Below, in pieces: positions 10,862-20,175 of a DNA stretch of 64,000 nucleotides. The notes under the pieces were generated by a model that saw nothing but the letters and a program-made list of their open reading frames with translations, searched no databases and was not told where the DNA came from. Position numbers and translations under genes: made by a program. The stretch is taken from contig NZ_FQXQ01000004.1 in assembly GCF_900130035.1 (NCBI RefSeq), forward strand, positions 1-64,000, read 5' to 3'. How positions within the stretch are numbered: position 1 is the first letter of the stretch; each line of letters starts with the position of its first letter. This DNA comes from Wenyingzhuangia marina (GTDB lineage Bacteria; Bacteroidota; Bacteroidia; Flavobacteriales; Flavobacteriaceae).

Positions 10862-13800
10862 ATGAAAAAAACATCCTTTTTTCTGTTATTGTCCATGCTC
10901 TTTTTTTTGCATTGGGCTCAAGGTCAGGTCTCTAATTCAGTTGTTTATGATTTTAGAGATGGAACTATAATTTCCAATCAGCAAAGTACTGATGCAAAAT
11001 TAACTTTAGGAGGGAATTATTCATATCATGGAGCTCAGTATGGGCTTGCGATGAAAGTTGATGGAACAATATCTATTTCTTTAGATGGAAGTTCAACAAT
11101 AAGATTTCTAGGTTCGAATTATTCAGGATTAAATGTGAAAGGAACTGCAACGATTGATGGTGACTTAGGAATTCAGGTTGCAAAAGTAGCTAATGATTTA
11201 ACCGATACTTTTGATTTTGTATATTCTGGACCAGCAGCAACAATAACATTTGCTACACTTGCAGGTACTGGTAACGACCTTTATTTGCCGTCTATTGAAG
11301 TTATTCCTGCTCAATTGGGTAAAGATTTTACAACTGCCGAAGCAAATGTTATATATAATTTTGATTTAAGAGATAATAGTATTTATGCTAGTGGTTCGGG
11401 AAATCATGTAGAGTCAGGACTGATTGTTATTGACTCTGGTAATAGTAATGCATTAAGTTTAAATGGTTCACAACATGGAATCACTTTTAAAGATGGTAAT
11501 ACTATTACATTACAGGTAGCAGGTAATAGTAAAATTAGAGTCGCTACTGATCAATATTCTTCAGGTGCAATTAGTGCAACAAGTACAACAGGTGTATTTG
11601 ATATAGCTTCTCAAAATAATATTGGAACAACTTATAGTGATGGAGTACAAACGTGGGTAGATTTTTTATACGTAGGAACAGAAGGTACTATAGTGTTAGA
11701 GCATGTAGATGGAGGAACAGCATATTTACCCTACATACAAATTGCCCCAGTACCATATGAGGTTTCATTAAGTTCATATGTGCAAAAATCAGGAATTGTT
11801 TCGTTAGGTGGTGTTGATATCACTCTTACTTCTGGACTTACACCAGCAGATAACGCCATGATTACAGTTAGTGAAGGTATTGTTATTTCTGAATCTAAAA
11901 ATAGTGGAAAAGTAGCAATTAATTTAGAGGGAGCTAATTTATCAACCATTACTCCAGTAGTTTCTGGAGATATTGCTTCAGCAGTAATTAATGAAAATGA
12001 ACTTAAAATCACTTTTGTTAACGAATCTACTGATCCTAAAACCTTTACTATTATATTACATGATAATGGTGTGTTAAGTAATGTTGTTTCTTACGATTTT
12101 AGAGATGGAACCATTATAAGTGCAGGGCAAAGTATTGACAATAAATTACTTTTAGGAGGAAATTATTCACATCATGGAACTCAATATGGGCTTTCTATGA
12201 AAGTTAACGGTACAATCAGCCTAGATGTTGATGGAAGTTCTACTATTAGGTTTTTAGGTTCTAAATATTCTGGTTTAGATGTAAAAGGTACAGCTAGTTC
12301 AGATGGAGATTTAGGAATTCAAGTAAGTAAAGTAGTAAATGATTTATCAGATACTTTTGATATTATTTATTCAGGACCAGCAACTACTTTAACATTTACT
12401 ACAGTTGCAGGATCAGGAAATGATTTATATCTACCATTAATACAAGTTATTCCTTCTCAGTCAGGAGTGGCCTATGCTTCAGCGGAAATTAACATTCCTT
12501 ATTATTATGATTTTAGAGATAATACTATTGTACCTAGTGGAGCACCTGGAAATGTTATAATAGAAAAAGGATTGATTAAAATAGAATCAGGACCTTCAAA
12601 TGCATATGCATATCACGGAACCCAGCATGGAGTAACTCTTAAAGATGGAAACATCATTACACTTCAAGTATCTGGTAATAGTAAAATTAGAATAGCTTCT
12701 GATCAGTATTCTGGAGGAACTATTAATTTATCGAGTACAACAGGAGCTTTTGATACTTCATCACAAAGTAATAATACGGGAACTACATATAGTGATATGA
12801 ATCCAACATATATAGACTTTACATATATTGGAGAGGAAGGAACAGTGATGATTACTAATACAGGTGGTACCAGTTATCTACCTTTAATTGAAGTATTACC
12901 AATTGTTTACGAAATGAGCTTAACTCCGTGGAAGAAAAGAACAGGTACAATAACTATTAATGGAAGTCAAATTGATTTTGCATCGGGTACTGAGGCTAGC
13001 GAAACAGCAATGGTTAATATTAATAATGGTACAGTGTTTAGCAGTACAAATACGGAAGCTTCAATTGAAATTGATTTAGGAGGTGCAGACTTATCGTCTT
13101 TTACACCAATAGTATCTGGTGATATTATATCAACATCGATAGATGGAAACATACTTACGATAAACTTTACAGATGATGGAAATGACCCAAAGTCATATAT
13201 TTTTAATATTTCAGACAGTGGAACAATTGTAGACGCAACACCAGGAGAAACCTATATCTATAGTTTTGCAGATGGTTCGGAAATGCCACAAACTAGTTAT
13301 ACATCTTTAAGGTACAATACATTCAAAACAAGTGATGGAATTGTTACTATGAATAGTAATACTGCAGAAGAGTCTGGGCAGTTTGGTTTTCATGATGCAA
13401 CCCATGGAGGTGTCTTTTTCCCAGGAAATTCATTTGATATTATTGTTGCAGGTAATGCTACTGTTACTTTTATTGTAGATCAATATGGTTCTGCAACAGA
13501 TGCCATTTTGGAATTTAAAGATATTAATGGTAACGTAATAGGAAATATTCCAGCTCAAAATATTACAGAAGCAATTGATGGTGTTCCGATGAATTTTAGT
13601 TATACAGGAGGAGCAGGTAAAATTACAGCAACAATATTAAGTGAGGAATATCCTAGTGCCGAAATTTATTTACATGGAATGTCTTTGGAAAATGCAGCAA
13701 CTATTGAAACTTCTAATGGGAAAATTGATGTATGGGATTTTGGTGCAGAGCAATTAGATTCACAATTATATAACAACAAATTAGATGAAGATAAAATTAA

Positions 13801-16800
13801 CGCTTGGTACAGTGCTTCTATTCAAGTGGGGAGTTCAGCATCATCAAACACTTTACCTTCATGGTCAGAAGGGATATTAAGTTGGGTAGGAGGAACAAAT
13901 GACCGTTTAAGAACAAACAATACAAATTTAACTCGTTATGATGAAAATTTAAGTAGTGTTGAGGGATATAACGGAAGAATTTACGTAAATGGTGCAGGTG
14001 CTATTGGAAGATATATGAGTCTTACATTAAGTGAGGATGATGAAGTGTCAATAGCAATGTCCACACAAAATGGAAATGGGAGTATTCACTTTACTTATGT
14101 TGCAGATCCAGAAGTTCAAGATGATGTAGTAAGTGTAAAAACAAATAGCGAGATTTCAATTGTTAAATTTGTTGCAAAAAATGCTGGTTCCTACCGTATA
14201 TATGATAGTGTAGATAAACCGAGTTACTTTAGAATTGAAAGAAATGATGCAGTATATAAAACTTTAACAGGTAATGTTGATATAAGTCAAGCAGATGGGA
14301 TTTCTAATAATTATGGAATTACATTTACTAATGAGGCAGGTAAGACATGGTCTGTGTTTCCATCAAATGGAGTTTATAGTATAAATTTACCACAGGGATA
14401 TAACTATAATTTAAGCTTAAAAGATGCAAATGGTTATGTAATTAGTACTTCTAATTCAATTTTACTAGAAGAAGTTACAGGTTCATTAGATATAAATATT
14501 GAACGAGTAGAATTATATACAGTAAGTGGGAGTATTACTGGTCTTGGATCTAATATTTCTAATGCTGTTATAACTTATACTACAGATACACATGCAAATA
14601 AAATATTTGTTCCAGAAATAGTGATTGACGTTGAAAATTCAACTTACACAGTTCAATTAGAACCAAATACGGAGTATACAATCAGTGCAAAAGGGGTTAA
14701 TGATTATGAAATATTAGCAAATACAATAACTATTGGAGCGGCTAATGAATCTACAGATATAGATTTTTCTAAAAAAATGTTATATGATGTAATAATCAAT
14801 GCACCGGGTTTAAGTGCAACACAGTTGAGTAAACTTGAACTAACATTTTCTAATTTAAATGAATTGGGGTATGAATATCATTTTACAGATGTTACAAATA
14901 TAGCATTAAGAGATGGAGTTTATACTATTGATTATTCTGGGTTAGATGAGTATCCAATTACCTTAGTATTAACATCAAACACAACTATATTAGGAAAAGA
15001 TGTTTCAAAAGATTTAGAATTTAGTCCAGTAACAAATTGGAGTTTTGATGATAAAGAAATTTTGAATACTGATACACATTATAAAGGATTGGTGTTATCT
15101 GGTATTAAAAATGAAAAGGCAAAAGGTCATATAATAGGTTCTAACGAAAGTTCTATAGAGGTTCCATTAAGTCCAGGACAAAAAATGATTGTGACTTATT
15201 ACTATGCTGCAGAATTTACCATTAATGGAGGAGAAACAATTATAACATCAAGTGGTAGTACTTCTTCTATGGAGTTTGTTGAATATGTTTATGAAGGAAA
15301 TACTGCCGGAACAGTAACTATTTTATGTTCAGGATCAAGCTCATCTTATTTAACAAATATAGAAGTGAAACCAGTGGTTGCTTTTAATTCATTAATTACA
15401 GTAGGAATAGGTAAGGATTACGAAACTATTAATGAAGCGTTAAATACAATTGCAGAGATGAATCGTCCAAATAATGAGCGTGTCACAGTAATGATAGATC
15501 CAGGTAATTATGAAGAAATGGTAGTAATTAATAATCCAAATATAACATTTAAAAATGCTTCGGCTACACCAAGTATAGACTTGTTAAATAAAGGGGTTGA
15601 TATTGATGCTAATGCAGTAAGAATTACATCATACTATGGAACAGGATATAATTATTATAGTCAGGATACAAATAACAAATGGAGTGCTAAAGCTTTGGAG
15701 GTAAACACTGAAAATGGTTATCAATTATATGAAAATAAATCGGGAACCACTAATGCTTCATATTGGTGTGCTACTATGGTTATTTTAAGTGATGGATTTA
15801 TTGCAGATAATATTATTATTGAAAACTCATTTAATCAATACATTTCTAAAAAAGAATCTGAAGATATCGTATTGACAACTAATGCATCTCCAAGTGGTGG
15901 AGAAAGACCAAAAACATATGGAGATACATCGGTTCAAAATAGAGATTTAGGATATGTTGAAAGAGCAGCTGCTATTGGTGTGGTTGGAGATAAAACAATT
16001 TTAAATAATTGTCGTATTGTAGGTCGTCAAGATTCTTTTTATGGCCAGCACAATTCAAGGATTGTTGTATATAAAGGAGCTATAATGGGGGCTGTAGATT
16101 ATTTGTTTGGAGGCATGGTTGCGGTATTTTATCAATCAGATTTAGTGCTAAACACGAGTGATGCTAGTAGTGATGTTGCTTATATAACAGCAGCACAACA
16201 TTCAGGAGGTAGAGGTTATTTAATGTATGAATGTAATATTAGATCTGCTGAGCCAGGTATTGAAACTGCATCAATTAATTATGGTAAGCCTGGTTATTTT
16301 GGTCGTCCTTGGGCAGCTACTACTAGTGAAGTTGTATTTTATAACACAAAAATAGCTAGTTCTCAAAATCCATTATATAATGGACAGTCTATGATTTTTA
16401 AAGAAGGTTGGAATAATACTTTAGGCGGTGAATCTCAGTTTATGTATGAATATGGTACTATTGAAGAAGCATCGGGTGTTAATAATCTTGCAACTAGAGC
16501 TTCCTGGTCTACGGTTTTAACAACACCTGTCTTAGAAGATAATACAGAAATTACACCTTTTAGTTTTACCAAAGGAAATGACGGTTGGGATCCAATTAAT
16601 CAGCTTGATTTTTTAAGTATAGAGTCTTTAACCAATAAAGAAAATAGTGTTGATGTAAAAGCATATAATGATAGAGTGTATATAAGTCATGTAAATTCTA
16701 AAACTAAAATTAAAGTATACAGTATTACAGGAGTGTTAATAAAGTCCTTAAGTACCATGATTGATACTGAATTTAATCTTCAAAAAGGATTTTATATTAT

Positions 16801-16852
16801 AGTATTAGAAAACGTAGAAGGAAAAAAAATCACTAAAATTTTGATGAATTAA
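10862..16852 (+). CDS. Giant multidomain secreted pectin methylesterase (CE8) with T9SS tail
   Basis: Predicted extracellular enzyme of 1996 residues that removes methyl esters from pectin, making it accessible to pectate lyase. After a signal peptide (1-21) come tandem beta-rich modules: a 382-residue unit (about 30-411) and a second copy (412-793), each made of two related DFRD...YLP modules plus a linker domain, then a fifth module (about 800-945) and further WDFG/WSFDD-type beta domains to about 1500. The CE8 domain (about 1511-1910) has the acid/base Asp D1724 in GRQDSFYGQ, nucleophile D1746 in AVDYLFGG, and R1815/W1817 in FGRPWAA, so it should be active. A T9SS sorting tail (about 1918-1996) ends the protein. 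Divergent from the PL1 gene and followed by a small secreted protein on the same strand. The modules may bind polysaccharide, but that is inference. Confidence 0.9.
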   Translation: MKKTSFFLLLSMLFFLHWAQGQVSNSVVYDFRDGTIISNQQSTDAKLTLGGNYSYHGAQYGLAMKVDGTISISLDGSSTIRFLGSNYSGLNVKGTATIDGDLGIQVAKVANDLTDTFDFVYSGPAATITFATLAGTGNDLYLPSIEVIPAQLGKDFTTAEANVIYNFDLRDNSIYASGSGNHVESGLIVIDSGNSNALSLNGSQHGITFKDGNTITLQVAGNSKIRVATDQYSSGAISATSTTGVFDIASQNNIGTTYSDGVQTWVDFLYVGTEGTIVLEHVDGGTAYLPYIQIAPVPYEVSLSSYVQKSGIVSLGGVDITLTSGLTPADNAMITVSEGIVISESKNSGKVAINLEGANLSTITPVVSGDIASAVINENELKITFVNESTDPKTFTIILHDNGVLSNVVSYDFRDGTIISAGQSIDNKLLLGGNYSHHGTQYGLSMKVNGTISLDVDGSSTIRFLGSKYSGLDVKGTASSDGDLGIQVSKVVNDLSDTFDIIYSGPATTLTFTTVAGSGNDLYLPLIQVIPSQSGVAYASAEINIPYYYDFRDNTIVPSGAPGNVIIEKGLIKIESGPSNAYAYHGTQHGVTLKDGNIITLQVSGNSKIRIASDQYSGGTINLSSTTGAFDTSSQSNNTGTTYSDMNPTYIDFTYIGEEGTVMITNTGGTSYLPLIEVLPIVYEMSLTPWKKRTGTITINGSQIDFASGTEASETAMVNINNGTVFSSTNTEASIEIDLGGADLSSFTPIVSGDIISTSIDGNILTINFTDDGNDPKSYIFNISDSGTIVDATPGETYIYSFADGSEMPQTSYTSLRYNTFKTSDGIVTMNSNTAEESGQFGFHDATHGGVFFPGNSFDIIVAGNATVTFIVDQYGSATDAILEFKDINGNVIGNIPAQNITEAIDGVPMNFSYTGGAGKITATILSEEYPSAEIYLHGMSLENAATIETSNGKIDVWDFGAEQLDSQLYNNKLDEDKINAWYSASIQVGSSASSNTLPSWSEGILSWVGGTNDRLRTNNTNLTRYDENLSSVEGYNGRIYVNGAGAIGRYMSLTLSEDDEVSIAMSTQNGNGSIHFTYVADPEVQDDVVSVKTNSEISIVKFVAKNAGSYRIYDSVDKPSYFRIERNDAVYKTLTGNVDISQADGISNNYGITFTNEAGKTWSVFPSNGVYSINLPQGYNYNLSLKDANGYVISTSNSILLEEVTGSLDINIERVELYTVSGSITGLGSNISNAVITYTTDTHANKIFVPEIVIDVENSTYTVQLEPNTEYTISAKGVNDYEILANTITIGAANESTDIDFSKKMLYDVIINAPGLSATQLSKLELTFSNLNELGYEYHFTDVTNIALRDGVYTIDYSGLDEYPITLVLTSNTTILGKDVSKDLEFSPVTNWSFDDKEILNTDTHYKGLVLSGIKNEKAKGHIIGSNESSIEVPLSPGQKMIVTYYYAAEFTINGGETIITSSGSTSSMEFVEYVYEGNTAGTVTILCSGSSSSYLTNIEVKPVVAFNSLITVGIGKDYETINEALNTIAEMNRPNNERVTVMIDPGNYEEMVVINNPNITFKNASATPSIDLLNKGVDIDANAVRITSYYGTGYNYYSQDTNNKWSAKALEVNTENGYQLYENKSGTTNASYWCATMVILSDGFIADNIIIENSFNQYISKKESEDIVLTTNASPSGGERPKTYGDTSVQNRDLGYVERAAAIGVVGDKTILNNCRIVGRQDSFYGQHNSRIVVYKGAIMGAVDYLFGGMVAVFYQSDLVLNTSDASSDVAYITAAQHSGGRGYLMYECNIRSAEPGIETASINYGKPGYFGRPWAATTSEVVFYNTKIASSQNPLYNGQSMIFKEGWNNTLGGESQFMYEYGTIEEASGVNNLATRASWSTVLTTPVLEDNTEITPFSFTKGNDGWDPINQLDFLSIESLTNKENSVDVKAYNDRVYISHVNSKTKIKVYSITGVLIKSLSTMIDTEFNLQKGFYIIVLENVEGKKITKILMN
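10949..13240 (+). repeat. Internal tandem duplication in the pectin methylesterase gene, period 1146 bp
   Basis: GATTTTAGAGATGGAAC occurs at 10949 and again at 12095, exactly 1146 bp (382 codons) apart. The two units match over their full length at protein level, for example DGSSTIRFLGS and SGNDLYLP versus GTGNDLYLP. Synonymous changes are frequent, so the duplication is not brand new. Each unit itself holds two weaker repeats of about 140 residues. Confidence 0.85.
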
Positions 16853-16872
16853 AAAAGCAATACATTATAAAT

Positions 16873-16912
16873 TTAGGAAGGAGATACCTAATTATGAGTA
16901 TTTCCTTCTTAA
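16873..16912 (+). other. Long intergenic hairpin without a U tract
   Basis: TTAGGAAGGAGATAC (16873-16887) pairs over all 15 positions, two of them G-U, with GTATTTCCTTCTTAA (16898-16912) around a 10-base loop. It is followed by A-rich, not T-rich, sequence, so it is not a normal terminator. Lying 20 bases after the esterase stop and 50 before the next start, it may protect or process the upstream mRNA and lower expression downstream. It also contains GGAAGGAG. Confidence 0.6.
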
Positions 16913-16962
16913 TGATCAAGAAAAAAAATAGTGAATTAGATTAATAATAAAAATTAAAAAAG

Positions 16963-17772
16963 ATGAAAAAAAAATTACTTATTCTATTATTAGTTACTAG
17001 TTTTTGTAACATAAATGGACAAAACAAAATTTGGGATTTTGGAGGAGATGTTAACTATACTAGTGCAACGCAAATTGCCATGTGGCCAGTAGAAGCTTAT
17101 AATGCTGCAGAAGGTGCAACAGTAGTAAAAGATGGTTTGACTTTGGTTGGAGATAGTTCAGGCGATCAATTCGGACAAATAGAAAATTCTGGGGGAAAAA
17201 CATGGGATGCAGGTACAGATGATGAATATAAAGCAATTAATCGTTTTAAATTTAATGGAGGATCAGCACCAGTAGATTTTATGCCTAGTTACAGCTATTT
17301 ATCATTTCCAGTTACAGGGCCTGTAGATGTTAAGGTATGGTTTAGGTCTGGAAGTAGTAGTGCAAATCGAACACTATACATCTCTGATGGTACAATTTTA
17401 TTAAATTCTTTTGATGCGGTTGTGGATAATACAGATCCGGAAACAATTACGGCTAGCTATACCGGTACAGGGGGAATAATTTATATTTATACATCTAACT
17501 CTTTTAACTTGTATAAAATAGAGGTAAAAGAATCAACTCTTGGGTTAGAGTTTAATGATGTGATAAAGACTAATGTTAAGGTGGTTGATAATCAGGTTTA
17601 TATTTCAGAAGTAGATACGGATACTGAGGTTAATATTTATAGTGTTACAGGTGCACTAGTAAAAAAAATACAAACAGGTAAAGATGTAGATTTTACAATG
17701 AAATCAGGCTTATGGATTGTTGAGGTTAAAACAGATAAAGGAATTAAGTCTTTAAAATTGGTAATAGAGTAA
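16963..17772 (+). CDS. Small secreted T9SS protein resembling the esterase's accessory module
   Basis: A 269-residue protein with a signal peptide (1-19), one beta-rich domain starting KIWDFGGD (about 22-190), and a T9SS-type tail (about 195-269, VKVVDNQVYISEV...NIYSVTGALVKKI). The module resembles the WDFG and DFRD modules of the upstream pectin methylesterase: an N-terminal [WD]DFG/FRD strand, a middle part about an extended hydrophobic patch, and an end in Y-G-G-I-Y...L-KIEV. Its tail is also close to that of the esterase (YSITG/YSVTG). No catalytic motif is recognised. It could be a stand-alone carbohydrate-binding or surface protein. Likely co-transcribed with the esterase and followed by a strong terminator. 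Confidence 0.8.
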   Translation: MKKKLLILLLVTSFCNINGQNKIWDFGGDVNYTSATQIAMWPVEAYNAAEGATVVKDGLTLVGDSSGDQFGQIENSGGKTWDAGTDDEYKAINRFKFNGGSAPVDFMPSYSYLSFPVTGPVDVKVWFRSGSSSANRTLYISDGTILLNSFDAVVDNTDPETITASYTGTGGIIYIYTSNSFNLYKIEVKESTLGLEFNDVIKTNVKVVDNQVYISEVDTDTEVNIYSVTGALVKKIQTGKDVDFTMKSGLWIVEVKTDKGIKSLKLVIE

Positions 17773-17797
17773 CTAAAAAATGCAGAAAAAATAAAAA

Positions 17798-17830
17798 AAC
17801 ACCGTCAAGAAGCCTTGACGGTGTTTTTTT
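17798..17830 (+). terminator. Terminator after the pectin locus
   Basis: AACACCGTCAAG (17798-17809) pairs perfectly with CTTGACGGTGTT (17814-17825) around a 4-base loop, followed by T residues. It closes the esterase and small secreted protein unit. Confidence 0.9.
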
Positions 17831-17938
17831 ATTTAATTACAAATTTAATTAAGAATGTATAAAATTGTTAGTAAAACAATTTTAATAGACTAAGAAAATT
17901 CTAAACATATATTAGCGAGTTATTACTATATAGTTTTT

Positions 17939-17946
17939 TATTTTTG
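17939..17946 (+). promoter_or_regulatory. Promoter -7 element for the sterol-desaturase-like gene
   Basis: TATTTTTG fits TAnnTTTG and ends 19 bases before the ATG. No clear TTG is seen upstream. Confidence 0.5.
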
Positions 17947-17965
17947 TTTCCTAAAAAAGAAAAGA

Positions 17966-19108
17966 ATGAAAGAAGAAATTTCTTTAATGCCTAAGAATGA
18001 CAATGCGGGGTTATTTATTGTCATTTCAATTGTGATGTTTGTTTTGGCTACAGAATATATTGTTGCTAGAAGAAAAGGAAAAAAGATTTTTAGGTTTGAA
18101 AACACCATTGCTAACATTTCTATGGGAATTTTTGATAGGATTGCAGGAGTTTTTATGGTACCTGTTATCTTTTTTTTCTATCATTATTTACATGAGTATT
18201 TTGCCATTTTTACAATTCCACAAACGACTACTTGGTTTTTAGTAGCTGTATTAGTTTCTGATATTGTTTGGTATTTTTATCATTTATCAGGTCATCGAAT
18301 TAATCTTTTTTGGGGATCTCATATTATTCATCATCAAAGTGAAGATTACAACTATAGTGTAGCTTTTAACTTAACCCCTTTTCAGGTTTTTATTAGAATT
18401 ATGTTTTGGTCTATCATGCCTATTATTGGTTTTTCTGCCGAAGTAGTTTTGGGAACACATGCTGTTCTAGGTTTGTATCAATTTTTATTACATACTCCTT
18501 TAATTCCAAAGCTTGGAATTATAGAAGAATTTATGGTAACGCCATCACATCACAGAGTGCATCATGGTAGTAATCCAGAATATTTGGATAAAAACTATGG
18601 TGGAATATTCATTATTTGGGATAGGTTGTTTGGTACTTTTCAAAGGGAGGAAAAAGAGGTGAAATATGGTATTACTATGGATATTAACTCCAGAGATTTT
18701 GTGACAGGAGTTTTTCATTATTATGCCAACTTACTTTATATGATGAAGCAAATGCCAACCATAGGAGGAAAGTTAAACGTCTTGTTTAAAGGGCCTGATT
18801 GGGTACCTACAACTGGAGCATTAGAGCATTTACCATTATATGTAGAAAAAGGTTCTTATCAATACAAAACCTATTCTTTGGCAGAGAAAGTATATATTAT
18901 TGGTAATATTGTTTTAGTAGCTTTGGTACTGTGTACCATGTCTTATAAAATTACAGAGATTCCAAGTTTTGGTTTAGAGGTGATGACTTTTTATATGTTA
19001 GTAACTCTGGTATCTATAGGAAGGTTAATAGAAAAGCAATCAGTAAAATATATCGAAATATTTAAATATTTAGTGGTTCTTGCATACGTATTGTATTCAT
19101 TTATTTAA
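17966..19108 (+). CDS. Membrane fatty-acid hydroxylase / sterol desaturase family protein
   Basis: An integral membrane di-iron oxygenase-type protein of 380 residues. The eight-histidine signature is complete: H106-x3-H110 (HLSGH), H119-x2-HH (HIIHH, 119-123) and HH-x2-HH (HHRVHH, 195-200). Several hydrophobic segments flank these (about 15-35, 50-75, 88-105, 140-170) and two to three more lie after residue 300. The family hydroxylates or desaturates lipids; the layout with a C-terminal membrane extension resembles the alkylglycerol monooxygenase (TMEM195) branch. The real substrate is unknown. It has its own promoter and lies 41 bases before ruvB. Confidence 0.85.
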   Translation: MKEEISLMPKNDNAGLFIVISIVMFVLATEYIVARRKGKKIFRFENTIANISMGIFDRIAGVFMVPVIFFFYHYLHEYFAIFTIPQTTTWFLVAVLVSDIVWYFYHLSGHRINLFWGSHIIHHQSEDYNYSVAFNLTPFQVFIRIMFWSIMPIIGFSAEVVLGTHAVLGLYQFLLHTPLIPKLGIIEEFMVTPSHHRVHHGSNPEYLDKNYGGIFIIWDRLFGTFQREEKEVKYGITMDINSRDFVTGVFHYYANLLYMMKQMPTIGGKLNVLFKGPDWVPTTGALEHLPLYVEKGSYQYKTYSLAEKVYIIGNIVLVALVLCTMSYKITEIPSFGLEVMTFYMLVTLVSIGRLIEKQSVKYIEIFKYLVVLAYVLYSFI

Positions 19109-19123
19109 TTGCTGCTGAAAGCT

Positions 19124-19131
19124 TATATTTG
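19124..19131 (+). promoter_or_regulatory. Promoter -7 element for ruvB
   Basis: TATATTTG is an exact TAnnTTTG match, 18 bases before the ruvB ATG. It suggests that ruvB has its own start even though the upstream gene ends close by. Confidence 0.5.
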
Positions 19132-19149
19132 CTTTTAGAATAGCAAGAC

Positions 19150-20172
19150 ATGAACGAAAACCTAAATCCAGACAATACAAATTTTTCTAACGATGAACTT
19201 GATGTAGAGAAAAAGTTAAGACCTCTGTCTTTTGATGATTTTACAGGCCAAGAACAAGCGATAGAAAATCTTAAAATATTTGTAGAAGCAGCTAATATAC
19301 GAGGTGAGGCATTGGATCATACTTTGTTTCATGGACCTCCAGGATTAGGGAAAACCACTTTGGCTCATATTTTAGCAAATGAGTTAAATGCTGGAATTAA
19401 AGTGACTTCAGGTCCTGTATTAGACAAACCAGGAGATTTAGCAGGATTGTTAACAGGTTTAGATGAACGTGATGTTTTGTTTATTGATGAAATCCATCGG
19501 TTGAGTCCTATTGTAGAAGAGTATTTATACTCGGCAATGGAAGATTTTAAAATCGATATTATGATAGAGTCTGGACCCAATGCTAGAACGGTACAGATTA
19601 ATTTAGAACCATTTACCTTAATAGGAGCGACTACTCGTTCAGGATTATTAACAGCACCTATGCGTGCTCGTTTCGGGATTTCAAGTAGATTACAATACTA
19701 CGATACAGAATTGTTAAGTACTATTGTACAACGTAGTGCTCAGATTTTAAAAGTACCTATTAGTATGGAAGCTGCTATTGAGATAGCAGGGAGAAGTAGA
19801 GGAACTCCTCGTATTGCCAATGCTTTGTTACGTAGGGTAAGAGATTTTGCTCAAATTAAAGGGGATGGAACCATTACTGTTGAAATAGCTAAGTATGGTT
19901 TAAAAGCTTTAAATGTAGATGCTTTTGGTTTAGATGAAATGGATAACAAGATTTTAACAACTATTATTCAGAAATTTAAAGGAGGGCCAGTTGGAATTAG
20001 TACTTTGGCAACAGCAGTGAGTGAAAATGCCGAAACTATTGAAGAGGTTTACGAACCGTTTTTAATTCAGCAAGGATTTATTATTAGAACTCCCAGAGGT
20101 AGAGAGGTAACAGATTTGGCTTATAAACACCTAGAGATTTCAAAACCTAGAAGTCAAGGAGAATTGTTTTAA
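19150..20172 (+). CDS. ruvB: Holliday junction branch migration helicase RuvB
   Basis: AAA+ motor of the RuvABC resolvasome, driving branch migration of Holliday junctions in recombinational repair. All hallmarks are present in the normal 340 residues: N-terminal [14 protein letters not shown], Walker [10 protein letters not shown], Walker B FIDEIHR, the [18 protein letters not shown] sensor and finger region, [16 protein letters not shown], and a C-terminal winged-helix with TPRGR. RuvA and RuvC are not in the window. Three bases separate its stop from the SulP transporter start, so the two are probably co-transcribed. Confidence 0.98.
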   Translation: MNENLNPDNTNFSNDELDVEKKLRPLSFDDFTGQEQAIENLKIFVEAANIRGEALDHTLFHGPPGLGKTTLAHILANELNAGIKVTSGPVLDKPGDLAGLLTGLDERDVLFIDEIHRLSPIVEEYLYSAMEDFKIDIMIESGPNARTVQINLEPFTLIGATTRSGLLTAPMRARFGISSRLQYYDTELLSTIVQRSAQILKVPISMEAAIEIAGRSRGTPRIANALLRRVRDFAQIKGDGTITVEIAKYGLKALNVDAFGLDEMDNKILTTIIQKFKGGPVGISTLATAVSENAETIEEVYEPFLIQQGFIIRTPRGREVTDLAYKHLEISKPRSQGELF

Positions 20173-20175
20173 GCT

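Noticed and set aside
11731-13152. Minus-strand open frames inside the pectin methylesterase gene
   Set aside because: They are short, antisense to well-supported coding repeats, and show no family features. They recur at equivalent places simply because the gene is internally duplicated.
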